A DNA stretch of 38,838 bases from the NCBI GenBank assembly GCA_001941075.1, contig MSHH01000027.1, positions 1-38,838 of the forward strand, read 5' to 3'. The translations under genes were made by a program, and so were the position numbers. How positions within the stretch are numbered: the stretch's first letter is position 1; each line of letters opens with the position of its first letter. Positions 30,827 through 38,838 of the stretch are shown here, one piece after another. The notes beneath the pieces are model-generated. The model was not told the DNA's origin and ran no database searches. It was given only the letters and a program-made list of their open reading frames with translations. The stretch comes from Oscillospiraceae bacterium Zagget6 (GTDB taxonomy: Bacteria; Bacillota; Clostridia; Oscillospirales; Oscillospiraceae).

Positions 30827-32107
30827 CTATTCCCCCGCCACCACCGCCAGGGTCATCCGCTCCGGGCGGAGCAGCCCATCCAGGAAGGCCAGCGTCTCCT
30901 CCCGCCCGATGCCGTCGAACAGCTCCGGGAAGCGGTAATAGTGATAGCCGTTGAACTGGCCCTGGGCCAGCTGGACGCAGCAGTGGTCAAAGCTGTTCAG
31001 CCGCCGCACCCGTGGGCCGTAAACCGCCTTTTTGCACCGGTGGAACCGCTCCGCCGAGATCCCCTCCCGGCGGATGCGCGCTCCCTCGTCCAAAATGGCC
31101 TGGGCCACCTGTTCCGGGTCCGGGCTTTCCCCGCCCAGGGCCAGGAACGCCGCACCGGGGTAGTCCTCATAAGACTGGTCAAACCGCTTGTTGATAAGGC
31201 CCTGGTCGTAGAGCCGTTGGTACACCGGGCTGGACTGGCCGCAGAGCAGTTCTGCCGCCAGCTCTCCCAGCAACTGGAGCCGCAGGTGTTCCTCTCCCTG
31301 GGGGTGGGGCGCGCTCTTGAAGCCCACCAAAAAGTTGGGGGCGGACACCGCCATCTGGGTTTTGACCGACGACTGGGCCGTAGTCAATTCCTCAGCGGGG
31401 CCGTAGTCCTTCACCGGCGGTTCTGCGTCCGCGCCCTGTCCGCCGGGCAGGGCCATTCGCGCCACCGCAGCCACCTGCTCCGGGTCCACGTCACCGGCCA
31501 CACACAGTGCCATGTTGCCGGGACGGTAAAAGGCCCTGTGGCAGTCGTCCAACGTCTCCGCTGTGATCTCCTTGATGGAGGCCAAACTGCCCGCCACCGA
31601 CACCCGCAGGGGGTGGGTGCGGTACAACCCCTCCAGCAGGTTGTGGTACAGCCGCCAGCCGGGGTCGTCCTCCACCATTTGAATTTCCTGGCCGATGATG
31701 CCCCGCTCCTTCTCCACCGACTCCCGCGTGAAGTAGGGGGTGGAGACGAAGGAGAGCAGCATTCGCAGGTTGGCGGTGAAGCGGTCGGTACACTCGAAGT
31801 AATACCCCGTCATCGCCGGGCCGGTGAAGGCGTTGGGGGACGCGCCATTGGCGGAGAGCATTTGCAGGGCGTTGCCCTGGGGGGTGTCGAACATCTTATG
31901 TTCCAGATAGTGGGCGACCCCGGCGGGGGTCTCCCGCCGCTGCCCGTCCACCTGATAGCGCATATCCATGCCGCCGTAGTTGGCGGCGAAGAAGGCGTAA
32001 CGCTTCTCGAAGCCCGGCCTTGTCACCACGTAGACAGGCAGGCCGTTTTCCAGCCGCTCAAAGTAACAGGTCTCCCCCAGCCGGGGAAATAGGGTCCGCT
32101 CCATCAT
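30827..32107 (-). CDS. yfmH: M16 family zinc peptidase, YfmH type
   Basis: The protein has the inverted zinc motif HYLEH (65-69) and the downstream KERGIIGQEIQMVEDDPGWRLYHNLLEGLY stretch supplying the third ligand, so it is probably the active partner of a YfmF/YfmH pair. It opens MERTLFPRLGETCYFERLENGLPVYV. The YfmF/YfmH pair has been linked with EF-P modification in Bacillus; direct substrates are unknown. ATG 32107 overlaps the TGA of yfmF by 4 bp; ATG 32104 is the alternative. About 427 residues, normal length. Confidence 0.9.
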   Translation of the reverse strand: MMERTLFPRLGETCYFERLENGLPVYVVTRPGFEKRYAFFAANYGGMDMRYQVDGQRRETPAGVAHYLEHKMFDTPQGNALQMLSANGASPNAFTGPAMTGYYFECTDRFTANLRMLLSFVSTPYFTRESVEKERGIIGQEIQMVEDDPGWRLYHNLLEGLYRTHPLRVSVAGSLASIKEITAETLDDCHRAFYRPGNMALCVAGDVDPEQVAAVARMALPGGQGADAEPPVKDYGPAEELTTAQSSVKTQMAVSAPNFLVGFKSAPHPQGEEHLRLQLLGELAAELLCGQSSPVYQRLYDQGLINKRFDQSYEDYPGAAFLALGGESPDPEQVAQAILDEGARIRREGISAERFHRCKKAVYGPRVRRLNSFDHCCVQLAQGQFNGYHYYRFPELFDGIGREETLAFLDGLLRPERMTLAVVAGE

Positions 32108-33396
32108 GGCTGTGCCTCCTCTCCCTCCGGGCCGCGCAGGGTATAGACCGTGTCCAGCCGCAGCTTTTGGGCCGCCTGAATGACTTCTTCTCTCGTCACG
32201 TCCTCCAGCAGCTGGGCCAGCTCCTGGGGGGCCAGCCACATCTCAGAGAGCGCCTGGCTGAGCCAGTAGTCCTCCTGAGCACTCTGGTTGTCCGCAACGG
32301 TGCGGTAGGCCCGAACCATGGCGCGCCGGGCGGCGTCCAGCTCCCCGTCGGTGAAGTTGCCCGCCTGCACCGCTTCCAGCTGGCGCAGGATCTCCTCCTC
32401 CGCACGGGCCAGATTGTCAAAGGCCACGCCGCACTGGACGTACAGCAGCCCCTTGTGCTTGTCCAGACCGGAGCTGGCGTAGTAGCACAGGGACAGCCGC
32501 TCCCGCACGTTGAGGAACAGCTTGGAGGTGGGGGTGCCGCCGAACAGGGCGTTTGCCACCACCAGGGCCGGGTAGCCCTGACCGCTGAGGGTGCAGCCCG
32601 TGCGGAATCCCAGCACCAGCTTGCCCTGGGTCACGTCCAGGTGGTCGGTGACGTTCCGGCGCTCCCCCGGCTCCACCCGCCAGCGGGTCAGGGGCAGCTC
32701 AGGCCGCCCCTGCCGGGGCAAGTCCCGCAGGGCCTCCCGCCAGACCAGCTCCATCCGCCGGGGACTGGCGGAGCCGCAGTAGTAAAGCTCCACCTGCGCG
32801 GCGGGCAGCACCTGTCGGTAATGCCGGTCCAGCTTGGCGACGCTGATTTTCTCCGCCGCCACCAGAGAACCCAGACGGCTGACGCCGAAGTCCTCCCCGG
32901 CGCACATCTCCTCCACCAGCCGCCGCAGGGCGTACTGGCGCTTGTCGTTGACGACACTTTTGATGTCATCCATCAGGTTGGCCCGCTCGCTGGTCACATA
33001 ATCCGCCCGGAGCCGCCCGTTGCGGGTGGCGGGCCGCAACAGCAGGTCCCCCAGCAGCTCGGCCTCCCGGTCCAGCAGGGACGTTTTCTCCGGCGTCAGG
33101 CCGTCGTCCAAAAAGGTGGCCGCGAAACCGAAGCATTGGCTCTCTCCCCGCTTGGTGACGGTGGGTTCCAGCACGCCGCCGTACAGCTCCTCCAGCGCCG
33201 CCGCCAACTGCTGGCGGTCCGGCCAGCGGGCCGTCCCCCGGCACAGCACCTGGGGCAGCAGGGCGTTGAGGGCGGCGGTCTCCACCTTCAGCGGCATCAC
33301 CAGCCGCAGCGCCCAATAGCTGCTCTTGAATTTTTTCGTCTGAACGCAGGTCAGATGGACCCCCGGCATCAGCTCGGTGCGGTGAACCTCCTGCAT
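32104..33396 (-). CDS. yfmF: M16 family peptidase homologue, YfmF type (zinc motif lost)
   Basis: The 430-residue protein has the M16 fold signature (ALNALLPQVLCRGTARWPDRQQLAAALEELYGG), but where active members have HxxEH it has LLPQVLCRG, so the zinc site is missing. It also shows KLVLGFRTG and ALVVANALFGGTPTSKLFLNVRERLSLCYYASSG, the substrate-cleft part. It is thought to dimerise with the active YfmH encoded next. ATG 33396 is preceded by a perfect GGAGGTGA, and the upstream GTG 33405 lies inside that site. The operon promoter is at 33528-33556. Confidence 0.88.
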   Translation of the reverse strand: MQEVHRTELMPGVHLTCVQTKKFKSSYWALRLVMPLKVETAALNALLPQVLCRGTARWPDRQQLAAALEELYGGVLEPTVTKRGESQCFGFAATFLDDGLTPEKTSLLDREAELLGDLLLRPATRNGRLRADYVTSERANLMDDIKSVVNDKRQYALRRLVEEMCAGEDFGVSRLGSLVAAEKISVAKLDRHYRQVLPAAQVELYYCGSASPRRMELVWREALRDLPRQGRPELPLTRWRVEPGERRNVTDHLDVTQGKLVLGFRTGCTLSGQGYPALVVANALFGGTPTSKLFLNVRERLSLCYYASSGLDKHKGLLYVQCGVAFDNLARAEEEILRQLEAVQAGNFTDGELDAARRAMVRAYRTVADNQSAQEDYWLSQALSEMWLAPQELAQLLEDVTREEVIQAAQKLRLDTVYTLRGPEGEEAQP

Positions 33397-33411
33397 ACGT
33401 CTCACCTCCGT

Positions 33412-33510
33412 GTTAGCTGTTGGCTGTTAGTTTTTAGCTTTAGCTAGATTGTGCTTAACAGTTTGCTCTGCGCTTTTGGTTCGCAGCTCGTAACTAACGG
33501 CTGACAGCTT
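33412..33510. repeat. Short element with inverted heptad ends, upstream of yfmF
   Basis: The left end holds TTAGCTG/TTGGCTG/TTAGTTT heptads; the right end is CTAACGG CTGACAG. The core word (33464-33509: TGCTCTGCG...CGTAACTAACGGCTGA) is repeated at 33590-33635. Confidence 0.7.
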
Positions 33511-33527
33511 CTCTTTTGTTGAAGATT

Positions 33528-33556
33528 ATTATACAGGACAGGCAACCGTTTTTCAA
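33528..33556 (-). promoter_or_regulatory. Sigma-A promoter of yfmF-yfmH-lgt
   Basis: On the - strand: TTGAAA (33556-33551), 17 bp, TATAAT (33533-33528). It lies in the unique strip between two repeat copies. Confidence 0.8.
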
Positions 33557-33588
33557 GAGAAGAACCATTTCACCGGACTTTTCGTTTT

Positions 33589-33649
33589 ATGCTCTGCGTT
33601 TTTGCTTCGCAGTGCGTAACTAACGGCTAACAGCTAAGAGCTAATGGCT
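33589..33649. repeat. Half-element with heptad array overlapping the end of the glucan synthase gene
   Basis: Copy of the core at 33464-33509 followed by CTAACGG, CTAACAG, CTAAGAG, CTAATGG. The stop codon and last two residues of the long - strand gene are read from this array. Confidence 0.75.
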
Positions 33650-36600
33650 ATTCACCACCACAACGATTTCGTTTTCCTCCGGCAGCTCCGCCAGCGGTAT
33701 CCCCTGCCCGGCAGGTGCGCCGTTCAGGGTGATTCCTGCCACAGCGCCCCGGGAGACGCGGAGGTGCAGCAGCTTGCCCTCCAGCAGCCAGTCGGCCTGA
33801 TAGCCCCGCCAGCTTTGGGGCAATCGGGGCTGGATGAAAAGCCGACCATCCCGGACCCGCAGGTCCAGCAGCTCCTCCGTAGCCGTCCGGCAGAACCAGG
33901 CCGCCGCCCCGGTGTACCAGGTCCAACCGGCCCGGCCCTGCTGCCCCTCGGCGGTGGAGACATCTCCCGCCAGCACGTAGGGTTCCCCCTGATAGAGTTT
34001 GTGGTCGGCCCCCTCCGGCAACAGCGTTTGCAGCAGCTCCCAGCCCTGCTCCGTCTCCCCCAGCTGGAGGGCGGCCATAGCCAGCCAGACGGCGGCGTGG
34101 GTGTACTGCCCGCCGTTTTCCCGGACACCGCCGGGGTAGGCGCTGATATACCCCACCGGAACCTCCCGGAGCGGCGGATCCAACAGGGCCACGGTGCGGT
34201 GTTCCCGGTCATAGAGCCGGTCAATGGCGGCCTGCACCGCCTGCCGCCCCCGCTCCGGGGAGGGGTTGGGGGCAAAGGCAGAAAAACTCTGGGCGATGGA
34301 GTCGATGCGACATTCCCGGCTCTCCCGGCTGCCGATGGGCTGGCCAGCGTCGTCGTAGGCCCGGCGATACCAGCCGCCGTCCCAGGCTTCGTCAGCTTTG
34401 GCGGCGAGGCGGGCGGAGAGCTTGCGGTAGCGCTCCCGCCGTTCCCCGCCGCACAGGGCGGAGAACTCCTCCAGCACCAGGGACAGGAACCAGGTCAGCC
34501 AGACGCTTTCGCCCCGACCCGCCCGGCCCAGCCGGTCCATGCCGTCGTTCCAGTCGCCATGTCCCATCAGACAGAGGCCGTGTTCCCCCACGCCCCGGCC
34601 AAGGCAGCACTCAATGGCCCTTATACCATGCTCTAAAACGGTGCCGGTCTCGTCAGAGACTGCGGCCTCCTCATACCGCTGTTCCTCGCCCCTTTGCAGG
34701 GGACGAGAGACCAGCCAGGGGGTCTTTTCCTCCAAAAGTGACCTATCCCCGGTGACGGACATCCACCGGCAAAGGCTGTAGGGCAGCCATAACAAATCGT
34801 CGCTGATGCGGGTGCGCACCCCCCGCTCTCCCTGGGCCAGGGGGTGCCACCAGTGCTGGGCGTCCCCCTCCCGGTATTGGTGGCGGCAGCAGCGCAAAAT
34901 CTGCTCCCGCGCCAATTCTCTGCCGTTGGGCAGCAGACCGCACACGTCCTGCAACTGGTCCCGGAAGCCATACGCGCCGCCGCACTGGTACAGGGCGGAG
35001 CGGGCCAGCAGACGGCAGGCGATGACCTGATACCGGCCCCAAAAACTCAGATAGTGGTTCAGCGCCGGGTCGGGGGAGCGGAGGGTGAAGCACCCGGCCT
35101 GTTCCTCCCAGTGGCGTTTCGTTTCCTCCAGCAGCCGCCGCACCTCGGACGGGGCCACGGGCAGCGGGTGTTCCAGCCCCGCCGCCAGCACCAGCTCCCG
35201 CTCTAACGGCAGCTCGGCGGTGAAGGTGTAATTGTTCTCCCGCCGGGTCATCTCCAGCGGCTCGCTGGCGGAAAAGCGCAAAATCTCGCCGGGAAAGTCC
35301 GTGTTGGCGGGGTTCTCCGCCCAAAGCTCTCCCTCGTGGGGAGTGACAGTCACATAGTTCCGTCCCCGGACGCGGGGGGACATCTGCAATTCCACCCGCC
35401 AGCGCAGCGCCGCCCCCGGCCCGAAGCCGGAGGTCTCCACCAGAAAGTACCGGGCCGTGCCAGTGGGCGGCACAAAGGCGGTGACAGCGATTCGTTTGTT
35501 CCCCCAGCGCTTCTCCCAGGCGGCGAAGCCGGGGCCGTACCGGATGACCGCAGAGATGCCGTCCGCTACGGCGAAGAAGGAGACTTCCTCCCCGCCGTCC
35601 ACCACCGACAGCCGCTCCGGTCCCTTGTGGGCGGCGGGGTCGTTGCGCCACGGGGTCAGCTTGTTCTCGTGGGCGTTGGTGGCCCAAAGGTGGCCGGTGC
35701 CGCAGTCGTCCGCCGTCCAGCCAAAAGCGCCGTTTGTCAAAATGTGGCTCCACCGCCGGGGCAGGAGGCCCCCGTTGGTCTCCAGCACGAAGGTATTCCC
35801 CTCCCACCGCCAGGCGGGTTCTCCTGCCGGGCGCAGGGGGACGGCAGGGAGTGGGGTACACGAAAATTTGCTCTCCGGCTCTCCAACGGGACCCACCAAG
35901 TCAGCCATGCCGGTGACATCCTCCACCGCCGCGCCTGTGGCGGGGATCAGATGAACGCCGCCCTTTTCTCCTAAATGTTCCGTTAAACGCAGGGCTTTGC
36001 ACAGTTTCGTGAGGGTTCGCGCCGCATCCCCCTCCTCCGGCGTCAGCAGCGCCAGGTCGAAGGGCAGACCGCAGCCCCGGAGGGTTGCCCACTGGCGGAC
36101 GCAGCGGTCAAGCCGCTTTTCCTCCTGTCCGGCGGTCAGCACCGCCCACAGGGGCAGGTCGCCGGAGACGCCGTAGGGCCACAGAGCGCTTTGCCCCTTG
36201 GGGACGCCGCTGTGGTCCCTGGGGTAGCGCAGCCGGGAAGTCAGCTCGTCCAGCTGGCGCTGTGCCGTCCCGGTCAGGCCGTACCGGGCGGAGAGGGCGG
36301 AAAACAAGTCCTCGCCGCCGGTTTTGGCCCCCACCAGCAAGCCTTGGGCGGCGTGGAGCGCCCGTTTTCCCTCTCCGGCGGCAAGGGCCAGCCGAAGGGC
36401 GGTTTTCCCCGGTTGGAGGGGGAGGTTCAGCCGCAGGACGCAGTTTTCCGCGTCCTCCAACGTGCAGTTTCCCGCCCAGAGGACGGCCAGCGCTGGGGTG
36501 TTCTTTCCTTTGCGGGGCCGCCGGGTGAGGATCGCGCCGCCCTCCACGCTTTCCAGCTCCAGCGACAGCCGGGAAAAGGCCCGGTGCGCCTCGTAAGCGT

Positions 36601-38838
36601 CCGCCTCGTCCAGAACCGGCGTGATGCGAAGCTCCAGCAGCCCCGCCCGGCGGGTCTCCACCGTCCACTCCTCCAGCAGCCCGCCAGCCGACAGGGTCAG
36701 CCATCGATGAATGGAAATGCCCCCGCGCTGAACGGAAAGCTCCGCCGTTCCTGTGGAAAACCGCCAGTGGAGGTCCTTCCCGGCGGGACCGGTGGGGAAA
36801 AGGCGCAGCTGCTCCTTCCCGTCCCGGAACCGGGCTTCAATGGGTCCTGCCAGCAGCAGCCCCACCCGGCGGAGCGTGCCGCCGCCCTCAGCGGTCAGGG
36901 GCAGGGCCAGCCCCTCCGCCGCCAGCAGGTGACAGGCCGGAGCCGCAGGGTCAAAGCCCTGCCCGGTGCGCAGAAATCCCTTGATTTGGTTCATTTTCTT
37001 CCTCTTTTCCGTGATGTGCAGGGGCTTGGGCGGCGTCAGGCCCAGGGGCATCCGCTCCTGCAACAGTCCCCGATAGGCCGCCATGGACGGTTCCGCCAGA
37101 AAGCGGCGGCGCATGACGGAAGCGTTCAGGGCGTTGTCGATGGCCAGCAGGCTCATGCCCAGGTGATGCACCATCCAACTGCGAACCACCACCGGCTGCT
37201 GGTCGGTGAAGTCCACCGCCTCGTAGAAGCCGCACTCCCCCTCGGCCCCCAGGTCGGCCAGCCGGTGTAAATTTTGAATCGCGCTGTGGGGCAGGAATTC
37301 CAGCGCCAAAAACGTGGCGTAGGGGGCAACCACCCGCATCCGCTCCAGCCCCCGCTGGAGACCCAGAGGCGGGACGCCGTGGGCCTTGTACTGGTAATTC
37401 ATTTCCCCATTGAGCCGGGCATAGGCGGACTCGGAAACGCCCCAGGGCAGGCCGCTTCGCTCACCCCACTGCTTCTGCGCCCAGGCGCAGAGGGCCAGGG
37501 ACTCCCACAGGAGGCTTCCCCTCTCCGCCGGCAGCAGCAGGTGGGGCATGAAGTATTCAAACATGGTTCCCGACCAGCTGGCGAGACCAAACCGCCCTCT
37601 GAGGCAGGTCATGCTCCGGCTCAGCCGCCCCCAGTGGCGGGGCGGCACGTCCCCCCGGGCCACCGCCAGATAGCTGGTCTGTCGGGCTTCGCTGGCCAGC
37701 AGGTCATACCAGTTCTCGGTGAACGCGCCCTGTTCTGCGTCGTAGCCGATGCAAAACAGCTCCCGGTCCGCGTCATAGAGGTGTTCAAACTGCATATTGT
37801 CCGCCAGCGCCGCCGCTCGCCGGGCCAGCACCGGCTCCCCCAGCTCCAACAGGCCCTGTTTCAGGGCGATGAGCGCGCCGCACAGGTTGCCGCTGTCCAC
37901 GGTGGAGACGTAGCGAGGGTAGAGGGGTCGGGCCGTGGCGGTGTCGTACCAGTTGTAGAGGTGGCCCCGCCACTTGTCCAGCTGTTCCAGCGTGTCTAAT
38001 TGCTGTTCAATGAGGTCAATCGCCCGTTTTTTCTCCGTGACCCCCAGGTCAACCGCCGCCAGACAGGACAGCAGCGCCAAACCGATATTCGTGGGGGAGG
38101 TGCGCCGGGCAGGACCTAAATCGGGCAGCTCCTGCACGTTGTCCGGGGGCAGGTAGTGGTCCGACTGGCGGAGCCATGTGTCGAAGTACCGCCAAATCTC
38201 CCGCGCCTGTTCGGTCAGGTAGTCCTTTTCTTCGGCAGTGAAGGGGGATTTCGGTTTTTCCGCTTTGGAAAGTCCACCCAGCAGCACCGGCGCGGCCAGC
38301 CACCCCAGGCCCAGCAGCTTTCCCCCCAGACCGGGGGCCAGCAGGAGCAGCAGCGCCCCCGCCGCCATCCCCGGCAGCCAGAAGCGTTTGCCGCCTTTGG
38401 CCTGTGAGGACACCGTCCAGTCCAGCAGCCCCCGGTGGGTCACAGCGGTGCGCCACAGGGCGGTGTAAGCGGCGGAGAGGCCCACCCAGCCCTCCGAGGG
38501 CAGCCAAAGCAGCCGCGCCAGCGCCCGCACCGCCGCCCCGGAGACGGGGCCGTACACCCGGCCAAACGTCCGCTGGCGGCAGCCCCGGAACCCCCGCAGC
38601 GCCCAGCTCAGCACTGCCAGCAGCAGGTCAAACCCCAGCGCCACCAGCGCCAGTCCCCCGCAGAGCCGCCCGGCAGCAGTCGGTTTCAGCGCACAGAGGA
38701 ACAGCAGCGCCGTCACCGCCGCCGGGAGCAGGCTCCGGCGCAGGTTGTCCAGCAGCTTCCACTTGTCGATGGGAGAGAGCGGGTTGTGGACGCGCTCCCC
38801 CGCCTGGTTGGGGACCCGGCCAGCCAGCCAGCGGGCGG
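33641..38838 (-). CDS. Cyclic beta-1,2-glucan synthase-like protein, C-terminal part (cut by the window edge)
   Basis: The frame is open to the window end (upstream residues include NPLSPIDKWKLLDNLRRSL, also seen in NdvB/Cgs proteins), so at least 1731 residues are present and the N-terminus is missing. In order: membrane segments (two to four in the first 170 visible residues), a glycoamylase-like domain of about 450 residues (SWSGTMFEYFMPHLLLP, LPWGVSESAYARLN, VVRSWMVHHLGMSLLAIDNAL) that corresponds to the cyclisation domain of characterised synthases, then a GH94 phosphorylase-like domain with GHGDWNDGMDRLG at about 34526-34563 containing the general acid Asp. Such proteins build cyclic or linear beta-1,2-glucan from UDP-glucose when a GT84 domain stands in front; that part is outside the window. 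The start cannot be chosen. The stop TAG lies in a repeat. Confidence 0.85.
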   Translation of the reverse strand, partial: ARWLAGRVPNQAGERVHNPLSPIDKWKLLDNLRRSLLPAAVTALLFLCALKPTAAGRLCGGLALVALGFDLLLAVLSWALRGFRGCRQRTFGRVYGPVSGAAVRALARLLWLPSEGWVGLSAAYTALWRTAVTHRGLLDWTVSSQAKGGKRFWLPGMAAGALLLLLAPGLGGKLLGLGWLAAPVLLGGLSKAEKPKSPFTAEEKDYLTEQAREIWRYFDTWLRQSDHYLPPDNVQELPDLGPARRTSPTNIGLALLSCLAAVDLGVTEKKRAIDLIEQQLDTLEQLDKWRGHLYNWYDTATARPLYPRYVSTVDSGNLCGALIALKQGLLELGEPVLARRAAALADNMQFEHLYDADRELFCIGYDAEQGAFTENWYDLLASEARQTSYLAVARGDVPPRHWGRLSRSMTCLRGRFGLASWSGTMFEYFMPHLLLPAERGSLLWESLALCAWAQKQWGERSGLPWGVSESAYARLNGEMNYQYKAHGVPPLGLQRGLERMRVVAPYATFLALEFLPHSAIQNLHRLADLGAEGECGFYEAVDFTDQQPVVVRSWMVHHLGMSLLAIDNALNASVMRRRFLAEPSMAAYRGLLQERMPLGLTPPKPLHITEKRKKMNQIKGFLRTGQGFDPAAPACHLLAAEGLALPLTAEGGGTLRRVGLLLAGPIEARFRDGKEQLRLFPTGPAGKDLHWRFSTGTAELSVQRGGISIHRWLTLSAGGLLEEWTVETRRAGLLELRITPVLDEADAYEAHRAFSRLSLELESVEGGAILTRRPRKGKNTPALAVLWAGNCTLEDAENCVLRLNLPLQPGKTALRLALAAGEGKRALHAAQGLLVGAKTGGEDLFSALSARYGLTGTAQRQLDELTSRLRYPRDHSGVPKGQSALWPYGVSGDLPLWAVLTAGQEEKRLDRCVRQWATLRGCGLPFDLALLTPEEGDAARTLTKLCKALRLTEHLGEKGGVHLIPATGAAVEDVTGMADLVGPVGEPESKFSCTPLPAVPLRPAGEPAWRWEGNTFVLETNGGLLPRRWSHILTNGAFGWTADDCGTGHLWATNAHENKLTPWRNDPAAHKGPERLSVVDGGEEVSFFAVADGISAVIRYGPGFAAWEKRWGNKRIAVTAFVPPTGTARYFLVETSGFGPGAALRWRVELQMSPRVRGRNYVTVTPHEGELWAENPANTDFPGEILRFSASEPLEMTRRENNYTFTAELPLERELVLAAGLEHPLPVAPSEVRRLLEETKRHWEEQAGCFTLRSPDPALNHYLSFWGRYQVIACRLLARSALYQCGGAYGFRDQLQDVCGLLPNGRELAREQILRCCRHQYREGDAQHWWHPLAQGERGVRTRISDDLLWLPYSLCRWMSVTGDRSLLEEKTPWLVSRPLQRGEEQRYEEAAVSDETGTVLEHGIRAIECCLGRGVGEHGLCLMGHGDWNDGMDRLGRAGRGESVWLTWFLSLVLEEFSALCGGERRERYRKLSARLAAKADEAWDGGWYRRAYDDAGQPIGSRESRECRIDSIAQSFSAFAPNPSPERGRQAVQAAIDRLYDREHRTVALLDPPLREVPVGYISAYPGGVRENGGQYTHAAVWLAMAALQLGETEQGWELLQTLLPEGADHKLYQGEPYVLAGDVSTAEGQQGRAGWTWYTGAAAWFCRTATEELLDLRVRDGRLFIQPRLPQSWRGYQADWLLEGKLLHLRVSRGAVAGITLNGAPAGQGIPLAELPEENEIVVVVNSH

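Overview
The window is a chromosomal segment of a high-GC, endospore-forming Firmicute of the Oscillospiraceae/Ruminococcaceae type. The evidence is the mixture of Clostridia-style synteny (cmk-plsC-ispH/rpsA; M50 protease-scpA-scpB-ytfI-ytfJ-dacF-rluB), sporulation genes (spo0A, spoIIR, a spoVB-like flippase, ytfJ/gerW), good sigma-A promoters, and GC-rich coding sequence throughout. Only three long genes (spoVB-like, vanZ-like, spo0A) lie on the + strand. The rest are on the - strand. I see no rRNA, tRNA, CRISPR array, prophage or transposase.

Layout: 1-6.5 kb carries carD, an IspH-ribosomal S1 fusion, plsC, cmk, a frameshifted BaiN/HI0933-type flavoprotein and an RpiR-type regulator. 6.5-11.5 kb is the M50 protease-scpA-scpB-DUF2953-ytfJ-dacF/pseudouridine synthase operon, in which the last two genes are fused in frame at a run of seven C/G. 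11.9-14.6 kb has divergent ldh and a spoVB-like flippase. 14.7-18.5 kb is DUF1015-ispE-TPR-spoIIR. 18.8-25.1 kb has thrH, an NlpC/P60 coiled-coil hydrolase next to ftsX-ftsE, a CdaR/PucR regulator and an RsuA-type pseudouridine synthase. 25.1-30 kb holds three copies of a small type I toxin-antitoxin-like locus (two in tandem, directly behind spo0A), DUF1836, a VanZ-like protein and spo0A. 30-33.4 kb is yfmF-yfmH-lgt. 33.6 kb to the window edge is the C-terminal part of a very large cyclic beta-1,2-glucan synthase-like protein.

The most interesting signal is the small locus at 25.14-25.49, 29.12-29.47 and 29.52-29.87 kb. Each copy encodes a 28-30 aa hydrophobic, lysine-ended peptide on the - strand. 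Each has a GC-rich leader that can pair in two ways around the ribosome-binding site. Opposing it, a near-consensus promoter on the + strand drives a roughly 95-nt RNA that ends in a terminator whose stem includes the last codons of the peptide gene. None of these genes is long enough to be called by ordinary gene finding.

The second theme is intergenic. Most gaps carry degenerate 7-bp repeat arrays (TTAGCNN and relatives), often as inverted ends around a hairpin-rich core. They put stop codons in all six frames, and at least three genes take their own stop codon from such an array.
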